Assembly: GCF_910584465.1 (NCBI RefSeq)
Contig: NZ_CAJUBK010000005.1
Location: 1 to 64,000 of the forward strand
DNA length: 64,000 nucleotides
Reading direction: 5' to 3'
From: an uncultured Oscillibacter sp.
Lineage (GTDB): Bacteria > Bacillota > Clostridia > Oscillospirales > Oscillospiraceae
Position 1 is the first letter of the stretch. Every line of letters starts with the position of its first letter. The translations under genes were made by a program, and so were the position numbers. The notes below the pieces were generated by a model. That model was not told the DNA's origin, did no database searches, and saw only the letters and a list, made by a program, of their open reading frames with translations. Positions 23,377 to 32,129 of this stretch are shown here, piece after piece.

Positions 23377-24117
23377 ATGATGAAGATGATGAAGCGGTGT
23401 GCCCCGGCGGCCCTGCTTTGTCTGCTGCTCCTCACGGCGTGCAGCGAGCCCACGGGGGAGTGCACCTGGTACGCGGCCCACGGCGGCATCGAGCCGGTGC
23501 TGATGGTGGACGGGGCCCTCTATCACTGGGCCCGCCTGAACGGCACCGGCGTCCCTCTGGAGACGGAGGACGGCCATGTCCTCCCCACCTATCTCCCCCA
23601 GGGCTACGAGGCCGCCGGGGAGCTGGGCCCCGTCTCCAAGGAAGCGCCTGAGGCCGATCTCCAGATCCAGGCGGGGTTCGACGTCACCGGCGTCGTGTTC
23701 ACCGACCCGGACCGGCCCCTGGTGGTCTATGTCCACCTCACCACCGACTGGCTTGAGGACACCTATGTCCGCTTCGAGAGCGAGGAGCTGGGGCATCACC
23801 TGGTCTGTTGGGACGGGCGGCTGTTCCAAATCCCCATCGGCTGCAGCCAGACCGTGGAGGAGCTGCCGGAGGGCTGCGTCTCCATCGGGACGCTCCAGTA
23901 TGTGGGGGACGACGTCCTGCCGGGAAACGATCTGGAGTGCAACGGCATGGGCGACAGCTTCGGCCACACCCTGACGGGGCGGGAGGTCCTCCGGGACCCG
24001 GCGGACCCGGACACGCTCTACGTCTTCGAGACCCAGTACTGGCGGGAGGGGAGCTGCCCCGCCTGGGAGGTCTGCCGCCCCTGGGAGCCGGGGGCCCCGC
24101 CGTATCCCGCCGGATGA
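23377..24117 (+). CDS. Putative lipoprotein of unknown function
   Basis: A 246-residue secreted protein. The signal sequence has a basic start, a leucine-rich core and the lipobox LTAC with the lipidated cysteine at residue 22. The mature part is acidic, with repeated short beta-like segments and several Cys/Trp pairs, and shows no family I recognise. GGAGG lies 7-11 nt before ATG 23377, inside the duplicated pyrG tail, so the insertion of that tail supplied its leader. Confidence 0.7.
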   Translation: MMKMMKRCAPAALLCLLLLTACSEPTGECTWYAAHGGIEPVLMVDGALYHWARLNGTGVPLETEDGHVLPTYLPQGYEAAGELGPVSKEAPEADLQIQAGFDVTGVVFTDPDRPLVVYVHLTTDWLEDTYVRFESEELGHHLVCWDGRLFQIPIGCSQTVEELPEGCVSIGTLQYVGDDVLPGNDLECNGMGDSFGHTLTGREVLRDPADPDTLYVFETQYWREGSCPAWEVCRPWEPGAPPYPAG

Positions 24118-24124
24118 CAAAACC

Positions 24125-24150
24125 AGGAGCTCCGGTCTCCCGGAGCTCCT
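24125..24150. terminator. Bidirectional terminator hairpin
   Basis: AGGAGCTCCGG (24125-24135) pairs perfectly with CCGGAGCTCCT (24140-24150) between two convergent genes. It overlaps the last bases of the XRE gene. Confidence 0.6.
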
Positions 24151-24397
24151 ATGCCTGCAATAGTTCTTCCACGTCGACCTCCAGCGCCTGGGCCAGGGCC
24201 GACAGCTCGATGTCCGTCACGAACCGCTGGCCGCTCTCGATGCGCTGGACCGCGTTCTTATCCACGTCCAGGCCATTCAATTGGAGCAGATCCGCCAAAG
24301 CGCGCTGAGACAGTCTCGGCCTCTTGGATTTGCGCAGGGCGGCTACCAAGCCGCCGCAAAGATTATGCCTCCCGTCCGGGGCGCGGTTTTTATACAT
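24149..24397 (-). CDS. Small XRE-family HTH regulator
   Basis: An 82-residue protein made almost entirely of an XRE helix-turn-helix (about residues 16-80): LSQRALADLLQLNGLDVDKNAVQRIESGQRFVTDIELSALAQAL. It has a short basic N-terminal tail. It is divergent from a small gene at 24503; the shared region holds similar inverted half-sites, so autoregulation and control of its neighbour are likely. Confidence 0.8.
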   Translation of the reverse strand: MYKNRAPDGRHNLCGGLVAALRKSKRPRLSQRALADLLQLNGLDVDKNAVQRIESGQRFVTDIELSALAQALEVDVEELLQA

Positions 24398-24502
24398 AGA
24401 AACCAGTCCTGACCTTTAGTGATTGTCATTTTGCTGTCGGAAACATTTTATGATATTTCCTGTAGGCATCTGACACTCACCAAATGTCATAGGGAGGATA
24501 TT
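24398..24502. promoter_or_regulatory. Divergent control region with half-sites
   Basis: GTGATTGTCA (24419-24428) and TGACACTCAC (24472-24481) are inverted half-sites with one mismatch. Another TGTCAT occurs near 24485. The region is AT-rich against its surroundings and separates the XRE gene from the gene at 24503. Confidence 0.4.
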
Positions 24503-24757
24503 ATGGAAAACTTTTCAGCAAAAGACGATCTGCTGGCCTTCTCCATCGGCGAAGTGGTCCTGGCACACCTGGAGGAGGAAGAGCTGTTGAGGAGCATCGT
24601 CGCCACGTCCGAGACCAAGGCGCTGCAGGCCCTGGAGGACATCTTTTCCATCCTGGATGACGACACCCTGGACGATCCGGAATGCTTCCAGCGGATCGAG
24701 GCCATCATACGTGTGTTCCAGGGCCTTGGGATCTACAGCCTGCGCCACGATCCCTGA
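24503..24757 (+). CDS. Small acidic protein, unknown
   Basis: An 84-residue acidic, helical protein (MENFSAKDDLLAFSIGEVVL). ATG 24503 has AGGGAGG 8 nt upstream; an in-frame ATG at 24419 has none. No family is recognised. Pairing with the divergent XRE gene suggests a small regulated unit. Confidence 0.6.
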   Translation: MENFSAKDDLLAFSIGEVVLAHLEEEELLRSIVATSETKALQALEDIFSILDDDTLDDPECFQRIEAIIRVFQGLGIYSLRHDP

Positions 24758-24794
24758 GCGCGGGAGCACCGACATCTGAACGGAGGGACCCGGA

Positions 24795-25883
24795 ATGGAT
24801 CATATCCAGCATGTACAAGCCGCCCTGGAGGCCCAGGGCCTGGACGCCGTCCTCCTCACCGGGGAGGCCAACCGCTTTTACGCCTCCGGCTTCTTCACCC
24901 CCGGCGCGGACGCCGCGGCCTTCGTCACGAGACGGGACGCCGCCTTCCTCACCGACGCCCGCTACACCGAAGCCGCCGCCCGGCACCTCAAGGGCATCGA
25001 GCTCCGGGAGATCCGGACCGGCCGCGGGCTGATGGCCCAGCTCCAGGATCTGGTGTTCTGGAAGGGCGCGCGCCGCCTGGGCTTCGAGGACGCCGCCATG
25101 ACCGTCCAGACCTACCGGCGGCTGGAGGAGGCCCTCTCCGAGGGCAGCTTCCCCTGCGAGCTGGTCCCCATGTCCGACGCCCTGGGCGCCCTCCGCCAGG
25201 TCAAGGACGCGGAGGAGCTGGCCGCCATGGAGACCGCCCAGGGCATCGCCGAGCGGGCGCTGGAGGACATCCTCCGGGAGATCCGCCCCGGCGTGACGGA
25301 GAAGGAGATCGCCGCCCGGCTCCAGTACCTCATGCTCCACTACGGCGCGTCGGACATGTCCTTCGACCCCATCGTGGTCTCCGGGCCCAACGGGAGCCTG
25401 CCCCACGGCGTGCCGTCGGAGAAGGAGATCCGCTCCGGCGAGTTCGTCACCATGGACTTCGGGTGTGTCTGGGGCGGCTACTGCTCCGACATGACCCGCA
25501 CCGTGGCGGTGGGATCCGTGACGGAGGAGATGGAGCGGGTGTACGGGACCGTCCTGGCCGCGCAGGAGGCGGGCATCGCCGCCGCCCGGGCCGGGACCGC
25601 CGGGAAAGCCGTGGACGCCGCCGCCCGGGCCGTCATCGAGGAGGCGGGCTATGGGGACTATTTCACCCACAGCTTCGGCCACGGCGTGGGCGTGGAGATC
25701 CACGAGGCCCCCAACGCCTCTTCCGTCAACGACAAGCCCCTGCCCGCCGGGGCCGTGATCTCGGCGGAGCCGGGCATCTACCTCCCCGGGAAGCTGGGCG
25801 TGCGCATCGAGGACGTGATCGTGATCGGCCCGGAGGGCTGCCGGGATCTGACCAAGGCCCCCAAGGACCTGCTCGTTTTGTGA
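24795..25883 (+). CDS. M24-family Xaa-Pro peptidase
   Basis: A 362-residue creatinase/prolidase-type metallopeptidase that removes residues from X-Pro peptides in the cytoplasm. An N-terminal creatinase domain (1-125) precedes the pita-bread domain with the metal ligands: Asp in MDFGC, Asp in SDMTRT, His in HSFGHGVGVEIHE, Glu in SAEPGIY and Glu in RIEDV. Length suits PepQ/YqhT-like enzymes. The next gene starts in its stop codon (TGATG), so they form an operon. Confidence 0.92.
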   Translation: MDHIQHVQAALEAQGLDAVLLTGEANRFYASGFFTPGADAAAFVTRRDAAFLTDARYTEAAARHLKGIELREIRTGRGLMAQLQDLVFWKGARRLGFEDAAMTVQTYRRLEEALSEGSFPCELVPMSDALGALRQVKDAEELAAMETAQGIAERALEDILREIRPGVTEKEIAARLQYLMLHYGASDMSFDPIVVSGPNGSLPHGVPSEKEIRSGEFVTMDFGCVWGGYCSDMTRTVAVGSVTEEMERVYGTVLAAQEAGIAAARAGTAGKAVDAAARAVIEEAGYGDYFTHSFGHGVGVEIHEAPNASSVNDKPLPAGAVISAEPGIYLPGKLGVRIEDVIVIGPEGCRDLTKAPKDLLVL

Positions 25884-26767
25884 TGCACGACGTCCAGGCA
25901 AGATCCATCCTCTCCGCCCGGAACGGCATCAACGTCTACCGGGGCTGCACCCACGGCTGCATCTACTGCGACTCCCGCAGCGCCTGCTACCAGATGGACC
26001 ACGCCTTCGAGGACGTGGCGGTGAAGCGGAACGCCCCGGAGCTGCTGGAGGACGCCCTGCGGCGGAAGCGGCGGCGCTGCATGATCGCCACCGGCTCCAT
26101 GTGCGACCCCTACCTGCCCCTGGAGGCGGAGACCCGGCTGACCCGCCGCTGTCTGGAGGTCATCCGGCGGCAGGGCTTCGGCGCGGCGGTGCTGACGAAA
26201 TCGGACCTGGTCCTCCGGGACATCGACCTGCTGGCGCAGATCGAGGAGCGGACCAGGGCCGTGGTCTGCACCACCTTCACCACCTTCGACGAGGACCTCT
26301 GCCGCCTCCTCGAGCCCAATGTCTGCACCACCCGCCGCCGCTTCGAGATGCTCCGCGCCATGCGGGAGGCGGGCGTCCATACCGGCGTCTGGCTCTGCCC
26401 CGTTTTGCCCTTCCTCACCGACACGGAGGAGAACCTGCGGGGGCTGCTGGGGTACTGCCTGGAGGCCGGGGTGGAGGTCATCGTCCATTTCGGCATGGGC
26501 GTCACCCTCCGGGACGGGGACCGGCAGTATTTTTACCGGCAGCTGGACCGGCATTTCCCCGGCATGAAGTCCCGGTACATCCGGGCCTTCGGGGGCCGCT
26601 ATGAGTGCGCCAGCCCCAACGCGGCCCGCCTGACGGGCATCCTCCGGGCCTTCTGCCGGGAGCACGGCATCGTCTGCGGCTCCAAGGCCGCGCTGGACTG
26701 GCTGACGGCCTTCGAGGACAAGGACGAGGGCCTCCAGCTGGACCTGTTCCCCGAAACGACGGGATGA
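25883..26767 (+). CDS. SPL-family radical SAM protein
   Basis: A 294-residue radical SAM protein of the COG1533 group, to which spore photoproduct lyase belongs. The iron-sulfur motif CTHGCIYC (CxxxCxxC) is at about residues 23-30 in YRGCTHGCIYCDSRS. The barrel continues with ATGSMCDPYLPLE and VLTKSDLVLRD. It is shorter than typical spore photoproduct lyase and lacks an obvious N-terminal extension, so the substrate is unknown. ATG 25883 overlaps the upstream TGA; much earlier in-frame starts lie inside the peptidase gene. Confidence 0.85.
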   Translation: MHDVQARSILSARNGINVYRGCTHGCIYCDSRSACYQMDHAFEDVAVKRNAPELLEDALRRKRRRCMIATGSMCDPYLPLEAETRLTRRCLEVIRRQGFGAAVLTKSDLVLRDIDLLAQIEERTRAVVCTTFTTFDEDLCRLLEPNVCTTRRRFEMLRAMREAGVHTGVWLCPVLPFLTDTEENLRGLLGYCLEAGVEVIVHFGMGVTLRDGDRQYFYRQLDRHFPGMKSRYIRAFGGRYECASPNAARLTGILRAFCREHGIVCGSKAALDWLTAFEDKDEGLQLDLFPETTG

Positions 26768-26788
26768 AAAAAGAGGAGGGACCCCCTT

Positions 26789-27139
26789 ATGCTCATGCTT
26801 TGGTATCCGAGATGCTCCACCTGCCAGAAGGCGAAAAAGTGGCTGGAGGAACGGGGCCTGGACTGCGAGGTCCGGGACATCAAGCTGGAAAACCCCTCGG
26901 CGGAGGAGCTCCGCGCCTGGCACCGGGCCTCCGGCCTGCCCCTGAAGCGCTTCTTCAACACCAGCGGCCTCCAGTACAAGGCCCTGGGCCTGAAGGACAA
27001 GCTCCCCGCCATGGACGAGGACGCCCAGCTGGACCTGCTGGCCACGGACGGGATGCTGGTCAAGCGGCCCATCCTGGTGGGCGGCGGCTTCGTGCTGACG
27101 GGCTTCCGGCCCAAGGAGTGGGAGGAGACGCTGGGATGA
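26789..27139 (+). CDS. ArsC/Spx-like thioredoxin-fold protein
   Basis: A 116-residue protein of the arsenate-reductase-like family. The redox motif is CSTC at residues 9-12 (YPRCSTCQKAKKWL). The central helix-strand pattern (PSAEELRAWHRASGLPLKRFFNTSG) and the C-terminal VKRPILVGGGFVLTGF with the conserved Arg match the family. Without ars genes nearby it is more likely a YffB/Spx-type protein than a true arsenate reductase. Its stop overlaps the start of the dus gene (ATGA). Confidence 0.85.
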   Translation: MLMLWYPRCSTCQKAKKWLEERGLDCEVRDIKLENPSAEELRAWHRASGLPLKRFFNTSGLQYKALGLKDKLPAMDEDAQLDLLATDGMLVKRPILVGGGFVLTGFRPKEWEETLG

Positions 27140-28092
27140 CCGTCCGCCTCGACTTCGCCCCCCTGGACGGCATCACGAAGCGGGTCTTCCGCCGGGTGTG
27201 GAACGAGCACTTCGGCGGGGCGGACCGGTGTTTCATCCCCTTCATCTCCCCCACGGACCAGCACGTCCTCACGCCCCGGGACCGGCGGGAGCTGGAGAGC
27301 GGCGGCCTCCCCCATGTGCCCCAGATCATGGCGAAGCGCGCCGCCGACTTCGTCTGGGCGGCGGAGACGCTGGCGGACATGGGCTTCCCGGAGGTCAACC
27401 TGAACCTGGGCTGTCCCTCCGGCACCGTCACCGCCAAGGGGAAGGGCTCCGGCCTGCTGGCGGACCCGGACGTCTTGGACCGCTTCCTGGACGAGGTCTT
27501 CTCCGGCACGTCCGTCCCCGTCTCCGTGAAGACCCGGCTGGGCTACAGCACGCCGGAGGAGTTCCCCCGGCTGCTGGAGATCTTCGGCCGCTATCCCATC
27601 GCCTGCCTCACCGTCCATCCCCGGACCCGCCCCGAGAAATACCGGGGCCAGGTGCATCTGGACGCCTTCGCGCTGGCATACGAGCGCAGCAGGGCCCCCC
27701 TCTGCTTCAACGGCGGCCTGACCTCGGTGGAGGACGTCCGGGCGCTGGAGGCCCGGTTCCCGGACCTGGGGGCCGTCATGATCGGCCGGGGGGCCGTGGC
27801 GGACCCGGCGCTGTTCCGGCGGCTCCGGGGCGGGCCCCCCGCCACGAAGGAGGAGCTGCAGGCCTTCACCGCCGCCCTGTACCGGGGCTATCAGGACTCC
27901 TATGGCCAAGCCGCCCCGGCCTCCCAGCGGATGAAGGAGGTCTGGTTCTACCTCATCCACCTCTTCGACGGCGGCGAGCGCCTGGGCGGACGGATGCGCC
28001 GCTCCAGGGGGCCGAACGCCTATGAGGACCTGGAGGCCCAGATCTTCCAGGAGCTGGACCTGCTGGACGCGCCCCGGGGCGAACTGGCATGA
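27136..28092 (+). CDS. dus: tRNA-dihydrouridine synthase family protein
   Basis: A 318-residue FMN enzyme that reduces uridines in the tRNA D-loop. It shows the Dus pattern: APLDGITKRVFR at the start, the PQIMA strand, NLNLGCPSGTVTAKGKGSGLL, VSVKTRLGY, LTVHPRTR and the phosphate-binding GAVMIGRGAVADPALF. Length is normal. ATG 27136 overlaps the previous stop. Which uridine it modifies cannot be told from the sequence. Confidence 0.92.
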   Translation: MTVRLDFAPLDGITKRVFRRVWNEHFGGADRCFIPFISPTDQHVLTPRDRRELESGGLPHVPQIMAKRAADFVWAAETLADMGFPEVNLNLGCPSGTVTAKGKGSGLLADPDVLDRFLDEVFSGTSVPVSVKTRLGYSTPEEFPRLLEIFGRYPIACLTVHPRTRPEKYRGQVHLDAFALAYERSRAPLCFNGGLTSVEDVRALEARFPDLGAVMIGRGAVADPALFRRLRGGPPATKEELQAFTAALYRGYQDSYGQAAPASQRMKEVWFYLIHLFDGGERLGGRMRRSRGPNAYEDLEAQIFQELDLLDAPRGELA

Positions 28093-28097
28093 AGCGG

Positions 28098-28125
28098 GCG
28101 GGCCCGCCGGCATGGGCCCGTTTTC
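28098..28125 (+). terminator. Terminator after the dus gene
   Basis: CGGGCCC..GGGCCCG stem around a GCCGGCAT loop, followed by TTTTCG. Confidence 0.55.
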
Positions 28126-28129
28126 GCCC

Positions 28130-28158
28130 TTGCCAACCGGGGCGGATCGTGCTACACT
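28130..28158 (+). promoter_or_regulatory. Promoter of the DUF975 gene
   Basis: TTGCCA (28130-28135), 17 bp, TACACT (28153-28158), 40 nt before ATG 28198, which follows AGGAGG. Confidence 0.65.
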
Positions 28159-28197
28159 GATCGTAAAGATATCCGCAAGCGATCAGGAGGTCCTATC

Positions 28198-29001
28198 ATG
28201 TTCGAACAGATCGACCGGCAAAAATGCAAGTGGGAGGCGGCGGAGCTTTTGCAGTCCGCCCAGGTGTCCCCCAAGGGCATGACCGCCCTCTACATGGCCC
28301 TGGTCCTGGCCCTGGGGCTCATCTCCGCCTTCGGCGGCTCCGGGTTCCTGGGCATCTTCATCTCCATCCTCACCATGCTGTTGTCCTCCGTCCTGGCGGC
28401 GGGCTTCGTGATGTACTGCATGGCGGTCCGCCGGGGAGAGCGGGCCGAGTATCTGACGCTCTTCGACGGGTTCTCCTTCGTGGGGAAGCTCATCGCGCTG
28501 GAGCTCGTCACCAGCTTCTTCATCATCCTCTGGTCCATGCTCTTCTTCATCCCCGGCATCATCGCCGCGTACCGCTACCGGTTCGCGGAATTCGACCTCT
28601 ATGAGAACCCGGGCATCGGCGTCATGGAGGCCATCGACATGAGCAAGCGGCAGACCCGCGGCTACAAGTCCCAGCTTTTCGTGCTGGACCTGAGTTACTT
28701 CGGCTGGATGCTGCTGGCCTCCTTCCCCACCGCGGCCCTGTCCCAGATGGCGGCCCGGGACATGACCATGGAGATGCTCTACGGGATCCCCGCCCCCAGC
28801 ACCTATTTCGGCCTCCCCATCCTGGCGCTGGACCTGATCTGCGGCGTCTGGCGGCTGCTGGTGTCCCTGCTCTTCTTCCCCAACTACATCTGTGTCGAAC
28901 TCGCTTACTTCGAGACCGCCAAGCGGACCTCCGGCGTCGGCGAGGGCGCAGGGCCGTCCCCCACCTGGGACAGCTGGGATGCTCCCGACGGACTGGGCTG
29001 A
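28198..29001 (+). CDS. DUF975 family integral membrane protein
   Basis: A 267-residue polytopic protein of the DUF975 family, unknown in function. It has about five spans and the family loop between helices three and four, IPGIIAAYRYRFAEFDLYENPGIGVMEAIDMSKRQT. The C-terminus is soluble and proline-rich. The gene stands alone behind its own promoter. Confidence 0.85.
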   Translation: MFEQIDRQKCKWEAAELLQSAQVSPKGMTALYMALVLALGLISAFGGSGFLGIFISILTMLLSSVLAAGFVMYCMAVRRGERAEYLTLFDGFSFVGKLIALELVTSFFIILWSMLFFIPGIIAAYRYRFAEFDLYENPGIGVMEAIDMSKRQTRGYKSQLFVLDLSYFGWMLLASFPTAALSQMAARDMTMEMLYGIPAPSTYFGLPILALDLICGVWRLLVSLLFFPNYICVELAYFETAKRTSGVGEGAGPSPTWDSWDAPDGLG

Positions 29002-29004
29002 ATC

Positions 29005-29116
29005 GGGCAGGGCCTTCCTCCCGGCTCCTCCCGTGACGCCCGCCTTTCCCGCCGTTGGGATCTCCCCCCTCTTTATGACAGACCGAGACGCCCCGAGGCA
29101 TATGCCTCGGGGCGTC
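29005..29116. repeat. Intergenic repeat copy e with 30-nt palindrome
   Basis: A diverged copy of the family: GGGCAGGGCCTTCCTCCCGG, then CCCGCCTTTCCCGCCG, TTGGGATCTCCCCC and TCTTTATGACAGAC, ending with a perfect 30-nt palindrome (29087-29116, core GGCATATGCC). The rest of the gap (29117-29362) contains further GC-rich pieces (ACGGAGATCCCCGCTTTTCC near 29248) that may be decayed repeat, and no gene. Confidence 0.55.
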
Positions 29117-29362
29117 AGGCTGTCAAAAGCCTCTTTGCCGGATCAGGAAGGCCCCCGCGCTTCATAAGGCCCTGAGACCCTCCCGATCCGGATGGTGCGG
29201 GAGGGCCTCCCCGGGCCCTCCCGTGCAGGTCCTTCCTTTTCCTCGACGGAGATCCCCGCTTTTCCGGCGGGCTGAGGGCCCCTCCCGCGGCGCTCCCCCC
29301 CTACCGTTCGGGCCTCCCCATCCTCCGGGCCGAAGCGCCCGGCCGCGGTCCTCCCGGGCGGC

Positions 29363-29932
29363 TCAGAGCCTGGGGAACCGCCGGCGGACGTACCCGCTCC
29401 GCCGGAGGGCCAGGGCCAGCAGTGTGGACGCCGCCGCGCCAAAAGCGGCCTGGACCAGATTGCTGGGGATCCCCGCCGCGCTGCCCGCCAGGCACAGCCC
29501 CAGCCCCGCGCCGCTGGAGAGGGCGGCCAGCAGCGCGTCGAAGAGCCAGTAGCCCAGGACCATCGGGACCTCCGCCGCCGCCGCGCAGAGGAGGAGTCCC
29601 CGCTTCCCCAGGGCCCGGTACGCCAGCGCCGCCGTGAGGGCCATGACGGCTTTGATGACCAGGGTGGCGGGGACGTAGACCACATAGCCGGACAGCAGGT
29701 CCGCCATGGCGGGGCCCACGCCCCCGGCGACGGCGCCGTACACCGGCCCCAGCAGCCACGCCCCCAGGATGACCACCGTGTCCCCCAGGTTCATGTACCC
29801 GCCCGTGGGGGACGGGATCTGCAGGACCATCGTCGCCGCGCAGCCCAGGGCCGCGAACAGCCCGGTCAGCGCCAGCGTCCTGGGAGCCGCCCGGTCCCCG
29901 GCGGGCGTTTCTTGTGTCAAGATCTTCTCCAT
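29363..29932 (-). CDS. ECF transporter S-component (DUF1393-like)
   Basis: A 189-residue six-helix vitamin-binding subunit of an energy-coupling factor importer. The family pattern PSPTGGYMNLGDTVVILGAWLLGP is at about residues 38-61, with GGVGPAMADLLSGYVVYVPATLVIK after it. The start at 29932 follows AAAGGAG. The gene is divergent from a MocR-type regulator and a second S-component follows that regulator. MocR/PdxR genes often control vitamin B6 supply, so pyridoxine or a precursor is a reasonable substrate guess. The shared EcfAAT module is not in the window. Confidence 0.8.
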   Translation of the reverse strand: MEKILTQETPAGDRAAPRTLALTGLFAALGCAATMVLQIPSPTGGYMNLGDTVVILGAWLLGPVYGAVAGGVGPAMADLLSGYVVYVPATLVIKAVMALTAALAYRALGKRGLLLCAAAAEVPMVLGYWLFDALLAALSSGAGLGLCLAGSAAGIPSNLVQAAFGAAASTLLALALRRSGYVRRRFPRL

Positions 29933-30038
29933 GTCTTCGCACTCCTTTGCTCGTTCGTTGTTGCCATGATACTCCTGATGTGATATGATGGAAATATCCA
30001 AGAATCGATTTTTTTATAAGGTCAGGAGGGATGCCCGG

Positions 30039-31454
30039 ATGCTGACTTACGACCTGGAGGAACGGGGCGGCCTGTCCCTGTACGAGTATCTGTACCGCCG
30101 TCTGCGGGACGACATCCTGCGCGGCGTGCTGCCCGCCGGGGAGCGCCTGCCCTCCAAGAGGGCGCTGGCGGAGCATCTGCGGGTGTCCGTCATCACGGTG
30201 GAGGGGGCCTACCAGCAGCTGGAGGCCGAGGGCTATGTGGACGCCCGGCCCCGGCTGGGGTTCTTCGTCTCCCGGGTGGACCAGCGCCTCCCGGCGGGCC
30301 CGGGGCCCGCTCCCATCCCGCCGGAGGCCCCCGCCCCCCGCTGGAGGCTGGACCTGAAGAGCGGGCAGGCGGACCCGTCCTGCTTCCCCTCGGCCCTCTG
30401 GGCCCGGCTGACCCGGCAGGTCCTGTCCGAGGGCGGGCACCTGGCCCCCACGCCCCACCAGGGCCTCCCCGCCCTGCGGGAGGCCATCGCACGGGATCTC
30501 CGGGACTTCAAGGGCATGGCGGTCTCCCCGGAGCAGATCGTGGTGGGGGCGGGAGCGGAGTACCTGTACCTGCTCCTGGCCCAGCTCCTGGGGCGGGAGA
30601 CGGTCTTCGCCCTGGAGGATCCCGGCTATCCCAAGATCCGGCAGGTCTACGGCAAGTGGGGCGCGGCCTGCCGCCCCATCCCCCTGGACGGCCAGGGCAT
30701 GGCCCTGGAGCCGCTGTACGCCTCCGGGGCCAACGCGGCCCACCTCTCCCCCGCCCATCACTATCCCACCGGCATCGTCACCCCCATCGCCCGGCGGCAG
30801 GCCCTCCTGCGCTGGGCCGAGGCGGTGGACGGCGTCATCATCGAAGACGATTATGACAGCGAGTTCCGCTTCACCGGCCGGCCGATCCCCACGCTCCAGA
30901 GCATCGACGGCCGGGAGCGGGTGATCTACATGAACACCTTCTCCCAGACGATCTCGCCCTCCATGCGGGTGGGCTTCATGGTCCTGCCGCCCCGGCTGCT
31001 GGAGCGCTGCCGCCGGGAGCTGGGGTTCTATGCCTCCACCGTCCCGGCCCTGGAGCAGCAGGTGCTGGCCCGGTTCCTCTCCGGCGGCGGCAGGGGGGAC
31101 GGAGCCTCCGCCGGGAACTGGTACGAGCAGCACCTCTCCCGGATGCGGAAAAAGTACCGTCTCCGCCGGGAGTCCGTGCTGGCGGCGTTCTCCGCCTGTC
31201 CCTTCGCCGCGTCCGTCACGGACCGGGGCGCGGGGCTCCACTTCCTCCTGCGCCTGGACACGCGGGAGGACGATGAAGCCCTCCGCCAAAGGGCGGAGGG
31301 CCTGGGGGTGCGTCTTGGGTTTTTGTCGGAGTACGCCGCCGTCCCCTCTCCCGCCTACCGCCACACACTGGTGGTGAATTACGCGGGGCTGGACGTGGAG
31401 CGGCTGGACGAGGCGGTGGACCTTCTGTCCCAGGTCTTCCGGGCCCCCCGGTGA
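30039..31454 (+). CDS. MocR-type GntR/aminotransferase-fold regulator lacking the PLP lysine
   Basis: A 471-residue regulator: a GntR winged helix (about 10-75: LRDDILRGVLPAGERLPSKR) fused to a class I aminotransferase fold (about 100-470). Aminotransferase landmarks are present: GLPALREAIARDL, SPAHHYPTG, IIEDDYDSEFR and SPSMRVGFMVLP. The lysine that binds PLP, normally in TFSKT, is Gln303 here (TFSQT; codon CAG at 30945-30947). The protein may sense something other than PLP, or bind it non-covalently. It lies between two ECF S-component genes. ATG 30039 follows AGGAGGG. Confidence 0.88.
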   Translation: MLTYDLEERGGLSLYEYLYRRLRDDILRGVLPAGERLPSKRALAEHLRVSVITVEGAYQQLEAEGYVDARPRLGFFVSRVDQRLPAGPGPAPIPPEAPAPRWRLDLKSGQADPSCFPSALWARLTRQVLSEGGHLAPTPHQGLPALREAIARDLRDFKGMAVSPEQIVVGAGAEYLYLLLAQLLGRETVFALEDPGYPKIRQVYGKWGAACRPIPLDGQGMALEPLYASGANAAHLSPAHHYPTGIVTPIARRQALLRWAEAVDGVIIEDDYDSEFRFTGRPIPTLQSIDGRERVIYMNTFSQTISPSMRVGFMVLPPRLLERCRRELGFYASTVPALEQQVLARFLSGGGRGDGASAGNWYEQHLSRMRKKYRLRRESVLAAFSACPFAASVTDRGAGLHFLLRLDTREDDEALRQRAEGLGVRLGFLSEYAAVPSPAYRHTLVVNYAGLDVERLDEAVDLLSQVFRAPR

Positions 31455-31455
31455 C

Positions 31456-32025
31456 TCAAAGGGCCTGCGCCGCCTTTTGGCTCCGGCGGAAGCGGACCAG
31501 CCCGGTCCGGTCCAGGGCCACCATCACCACGGGGATGAAGGCCAGCTGGAGCAGGATGCCGGGGATGGCGGTGAGGAGCGCGCCGGAGAGGAACATCTGC
31601 CAGGTGAACGCCTGGCCGGACACGCCGGAGAGGACCACCCGGACCGCGGCCCAGACGACGCGTCCGCCGATCATGGCGGCGATGAGGCAGCGGTACAGCG
31701 CCGCCACGCACTGCCAGCGGGAGCGGGCGTAGAGGGAGCCCGCGATGGATCCGTACGCCGCCAGCTCAAAGGCCATGGCGATGCCCGTCGGGAAGGGGGG
31801 CGGCGTCCCGATCAGGAGCGAGCGCATCAGCGGCAGGAGGAAGCCCACCGCGAGCCCGTACTTCCAGCCGCACAGCAGCCCGCACAAAAGCACCGGCAGG
31901 TGCATGGGCAAAAGCATACTGCCGATCTGGGGGATGTTCCCGGTGAAAAAGGGCAGTACATACCCCAGGGCCAGCATCATGGCCGCGACGGCCAAGTCCT
32001 GCATGGATCTTCTCTTTTCGTTCAT
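31456..32025 (-). CDS. ECF transporter S-component (second)
   Basis: A 189-residue membrane protein with about six spans and the S-component pattern IPQIGSMLLPMHLPVLLCGL and YGLAVGFLLPLMRSLLIGTP, followed by MAFELAAYG. It is convergent with the MocR gene, 1 nt apart. The start at 32025 follows AAGGAG. With the S-component at 29363 it probably shares an ECF energizing module encoded elsewhere. The vitamin is not evident from sequence. Confidence 0.78.
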   Translation of the reverse strand: MNEKRRSMQDLAVAAMMLALGYVLPFFTGNIPQIGSMLLPMHLPVLLCGLLCGWKYGLAVGFLLPLMRSLLIGTPPPFPTGIAMAFELAAYGSIAGSLYARSRWQCVAALYRCLIAAMIGGRVVWAAVRVVLSGVSGQAFTWQMFLSGALLTAIPGILLQLAFIPVVMVALDRTGLVRFRRSQKAAQAL

Positions 32026-32129
32026 GGAAAAACTCCTTCTCAAAAGTCTGCCCATCTTCTGAGGGCGGGGCCTTCCTGGCTTTCTTACGGAGTGCGGGGA
32101 TCGTCCTGCGCGCCGCCTTCCTGGCGGCG

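Noticed and set aside
21115..24120. A 1001-codon open frame on the minus strand
   Set aside because: It is antisense to pyrG and the lipoprotein gene, both of which have clear motifs and promoters.
26789..27139. Arsenate reductase as a resistance gene
   Set aside because: No arsenical pump or ArsR gene is linked, and the CSTC motif also fits Spx/YffB-type proteins.
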